A DNA stretch of 6,051 bases from Gardnerella kenyensis. GTDB taxonomy: Bacteria; Actinomycetota; Actinomycetes; Actinomycetales; Bifidobacteriaceae. Every line of letters begins with the position of its first letter. Within the stretch, counting starts at the first letter, position 1. A program made the position numbers and the translations under genes. Below, one piece after another: positions 4,404-6,051 of this stretch. The DNA is taken from NCBI GenBank assembly GCA_003585735.1, contig NQOH01000001.1:221705-227755 (forward strand). The letters run 5' to 3'. Under the pieces are notes generated by a model. The model saw only the letters and a program-made list of their open reading frames with translations. It was not told where the DNA came from and made no database searches.

Positions 4404-6051
4404 GCGAGGAATCTAATAAAGCAATAAACACTACTAAAATGCTTATGTGCGTGCAAATGGCAGCAAGTATTGTACCAATATTTGCTCATATTGCACTAGT
4501 AATAATGGCTTGGATGCAGAAAAACTGGATGATGCTTGCCATGATTATACCTAGCATTATGATGTACGTCGCAAGTTTAGTGCCGCAAATAGTGCAATAT
4601 ATTGCTCAGCGTGAAGAACAAAAAACGCAGCAGGAACGTGACGCAAATAATAAAGCTTTACAAAGCAATCAAAATGCTAGCAATTTGCTATATGATCAAC
4701 AGGTTGTTGAAAGTTTGCCAGATACTCTTACGCCAGTTAGCTTGGAAACATTGTTGATGCAGAGAGACACAGCCTTTAGCACAAAACCGCCTTGGAAATT
4801 GGTGTTGCACGAATGGCTAAAAAATACGACTTATGATTTTGCTAAAAATAGTGCAGAAGCAGCTGGCAAAAGCATAAGCACGCATTCAACATCTACTATT
4901 TGCAAAAAACATCTTATTTCACCACTAGGCGTAAGCAATAGCGGCTATTGCTATATTGATTTAGTAAATAATGGCCCGCATGCTTTAGTTGCAGGAACAA
5001 CAGGGTCTGGAAAATCAGTATTATTAACAACTTGGTGCCTGTCTTTAGCTTTTCAATATTCTCCACAAGAATTACGTTTTGTTTTTATGGATTTTAAGGG
5101 CGGAGCTACTTTCGATATGCTATCTAAACTTCCGCACACTATGGGAAATGTAGGAGATTTAAACTTAAAACATGCAATACGAGCTTTACGCGGGCTCGAA
5201 CTGGAATTAGATAGACGAGAACGACTAGTCGCACAGCAAGGATGCCATAATATTTCTCAAGTTACGCCAGCAGAACCTTCATTGCTTATTGTTATTGACG
5301 AATTTCACGCATTAAAAAATCAGCTTCCTGACTACATGCCTCGTCTTATACGAATAGCTTCTGTTGGTAGATCTCTTGGTATGCATATTATTGCTGGAAC
5401 ACAAAATCCACTCGGACAAGTAAGTGCAGATATGAAAGCAAATATATCAATTAATATTTGCTTAAGAGTAAGAGACGGCTTACAGTCTCAAGAATTATTA
5501 GGCACTTCCCACGCTTCTAAAATAAGCCCACACACTCCTGGAAGCGCATACTACAATCTTGGCGAAGGTGTTGCAGCATTGCGATGCGCTCAAAGCAAAA
5601 ATCCGCAACGCTTAGTGCGCGCAATACAGTTAGCTGGAAAATTCTTACACCATGAATATTCTCCGGAATTATTTAGCGCACCATTGCCATCAATACTTTC
5701 TTCAGAAGAGATGAATCGGTATAACAACGAAAATTATGAATATTCTTCGTCACAAAACCTTACGAAAAACTTACATATTACCGATAATTCAATTCAGCCT
5801 ATTGTTATTGGTTTAAAAGATGATAGCATCCGCTTATTGCCAGCATTATTACCGCTTCATTTAGGAAATATTGCGATTATTGGCGGACGTAAGCAAGGGA
5901 AAAGCACAATATTGCGCATAATATCAAAAGCCTTACTATTACCAATTTATGACGCAACAATGTCATCTCAAAACGTGCAAAATATGAGGAATAGCGAAAC
6001 ACCATTTCTTATTGATGATGCCGATGAACTTCTTGATCCATTAAACAATCA
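4400..6051 (+). CDS. FtsK/SpoIIIE-family ATPase resembling EccC/EssC of type VII secretion (gene continues past the right edge)
   Basis: The frame is open for 550 codons plus two bases. EccC/EssC proteins are membrane ATPases that recognise and export WXG100-type proteins; SpoIIIE/FtsK relatives pump DNA. Seen: two Met-rich membrane helices (about 18-39 and 43-67), a Gln/Asn-rich charged linker (68-100), then a first ATPase domain (about 170-410). That domain has NGPHALVAGTTGSGKS (191-206, Walker A), DFKGGATF (231-238), LPHTMG (244-249), ELELDRRE (267-274), LLIVIDEF (295-302, Walker B with Glu301), SVGRSLGMHIIAGTQ (321-335) and PGSAY (380-384). KGGATF, LPH and the GPH lead-in to Walker A fit EccC better than FtsK. 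A second module starts near 466, with Walker A GGRKQGKS (495-502) and FLIDDADELLD (536-546). Only about 34 residues separate these two motifs, so this module seems shortened. No FHA domain is present. The in-frame TAG at 4394 fixes ATG 4400 as the earliest ATG. The fold is sure; the secretion role is inferred. Confidence 0.85.
   Translation, partial: MSEESNKAINTTKMLMCVQMAASIVPIFAHIALVIMAWMQKNWMMLAMIIPSIMMYVASLVPQIVQYIAQREEQKTQQERDANNKALQSNQNASNLLYDQQVVESLPDTLTPVSLETLLMQRDTAFSTKPPWKLVLHEWLKNTTYDFAKNSAEAAGKSISTHSTSTICKKHLISPLGVSNSGYCYIDLVNNGPHALVAGTTGSGKSVLLTTWCLSLAFQYSPQELRFVFMDFKGGATFDMLSKLPHTMGNVGDLNLKHAIRALRGLELELDRRERLVAQQGCHNISQVTPAEPSLLIVIDEFHALKNQLPDYMPRLIRIASVGRSLGMHIIAGTQNPLGQVSADMKANISINICLRVRDGLQSQELLGTSHASKISPHTPGSAYYNLGEGVAALRCAQSKNPQRLVRAIQLAGKFLHHEYSPELFSAPLPSILSSEEMNRYNNENYEYSSSQNLTKNLHITDNSIQPIVIGLKDDSIRLLPALLPLHLGNIAIIGGRKQGKSTILRIISKALLLPIYDATMSSQNVQNMRNSETPFLIDDADELLDPLNN

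Overview
The window looks like chromosomal DNA of a low-GC member of the Bifidobacteriaceae, with Gardnerella or a close relative as the best guess. This is inference: base composition is only about 40% GC by eye, yet the proteins are of actinobacterial type. These are a GT2 glycosyltransferase with C-terminal membrane helices, two LytR-CpsA-Psr (LCP) proteins with long disordered tails, and an FtsK/SpoIIIE-family ATPase that resembles EccC/EssC of type VII secretion. No transposase, integrase, tRNA, rRNA or CRISPR array was seen.

Layout. Positions 1220 to 1 (minus strand) hold the N-terminal 406 residues of a GT2 glycosyltransferase that runs off the left edge. A divergent intergenic region (1221-1447) contains phased T-tracts, candidate -10 boxes, an imperfect inverted repeat and two 11-bp repeat units. 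Two LCP genes follow on the plus strand (1448-2875 and 3031-4332). They are separated by 155 bp that holds a five-unit 11-bp tandem repeat, an inverted repeat around a -10-like box and a strong Shine-Dalgarno. A very dense 67-bp gap (4333-4399) then carries a perfect DnaA-box sequence, a Shine-Dalgarno, a possible 12-codon leader ORF, a -10-like box and a perfect 14-bp palindrome. The EccC-like ATPase gene begins at 4400 and runs off the right edge.

Working together. LCP proteins are membrane-anchored phosphotransferases that attach lipid-linked glycopolymers to peptidoglycan or protein. A membrane GT2 enzyme that could help make such a glycopolymer lies divergently beside them, so the left two-thirds reads as a cell-envelope glycopolymer assembly locus. 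The ATPase is probably a separate unit. Its first nucleotide-binding domain is intact and matches the EccC pattern, so it may drive export of small WXG100-like proteins, but no substrate gene is visible here.

Starts. The longest open frames of both LCP genes begin at GTG (1433) and TTG (3010). In each case a Shine-Dalgarno lies just inside that extension, 4 nt before an ATG, so the ATG starts at 1448 and 3031 are preferred.
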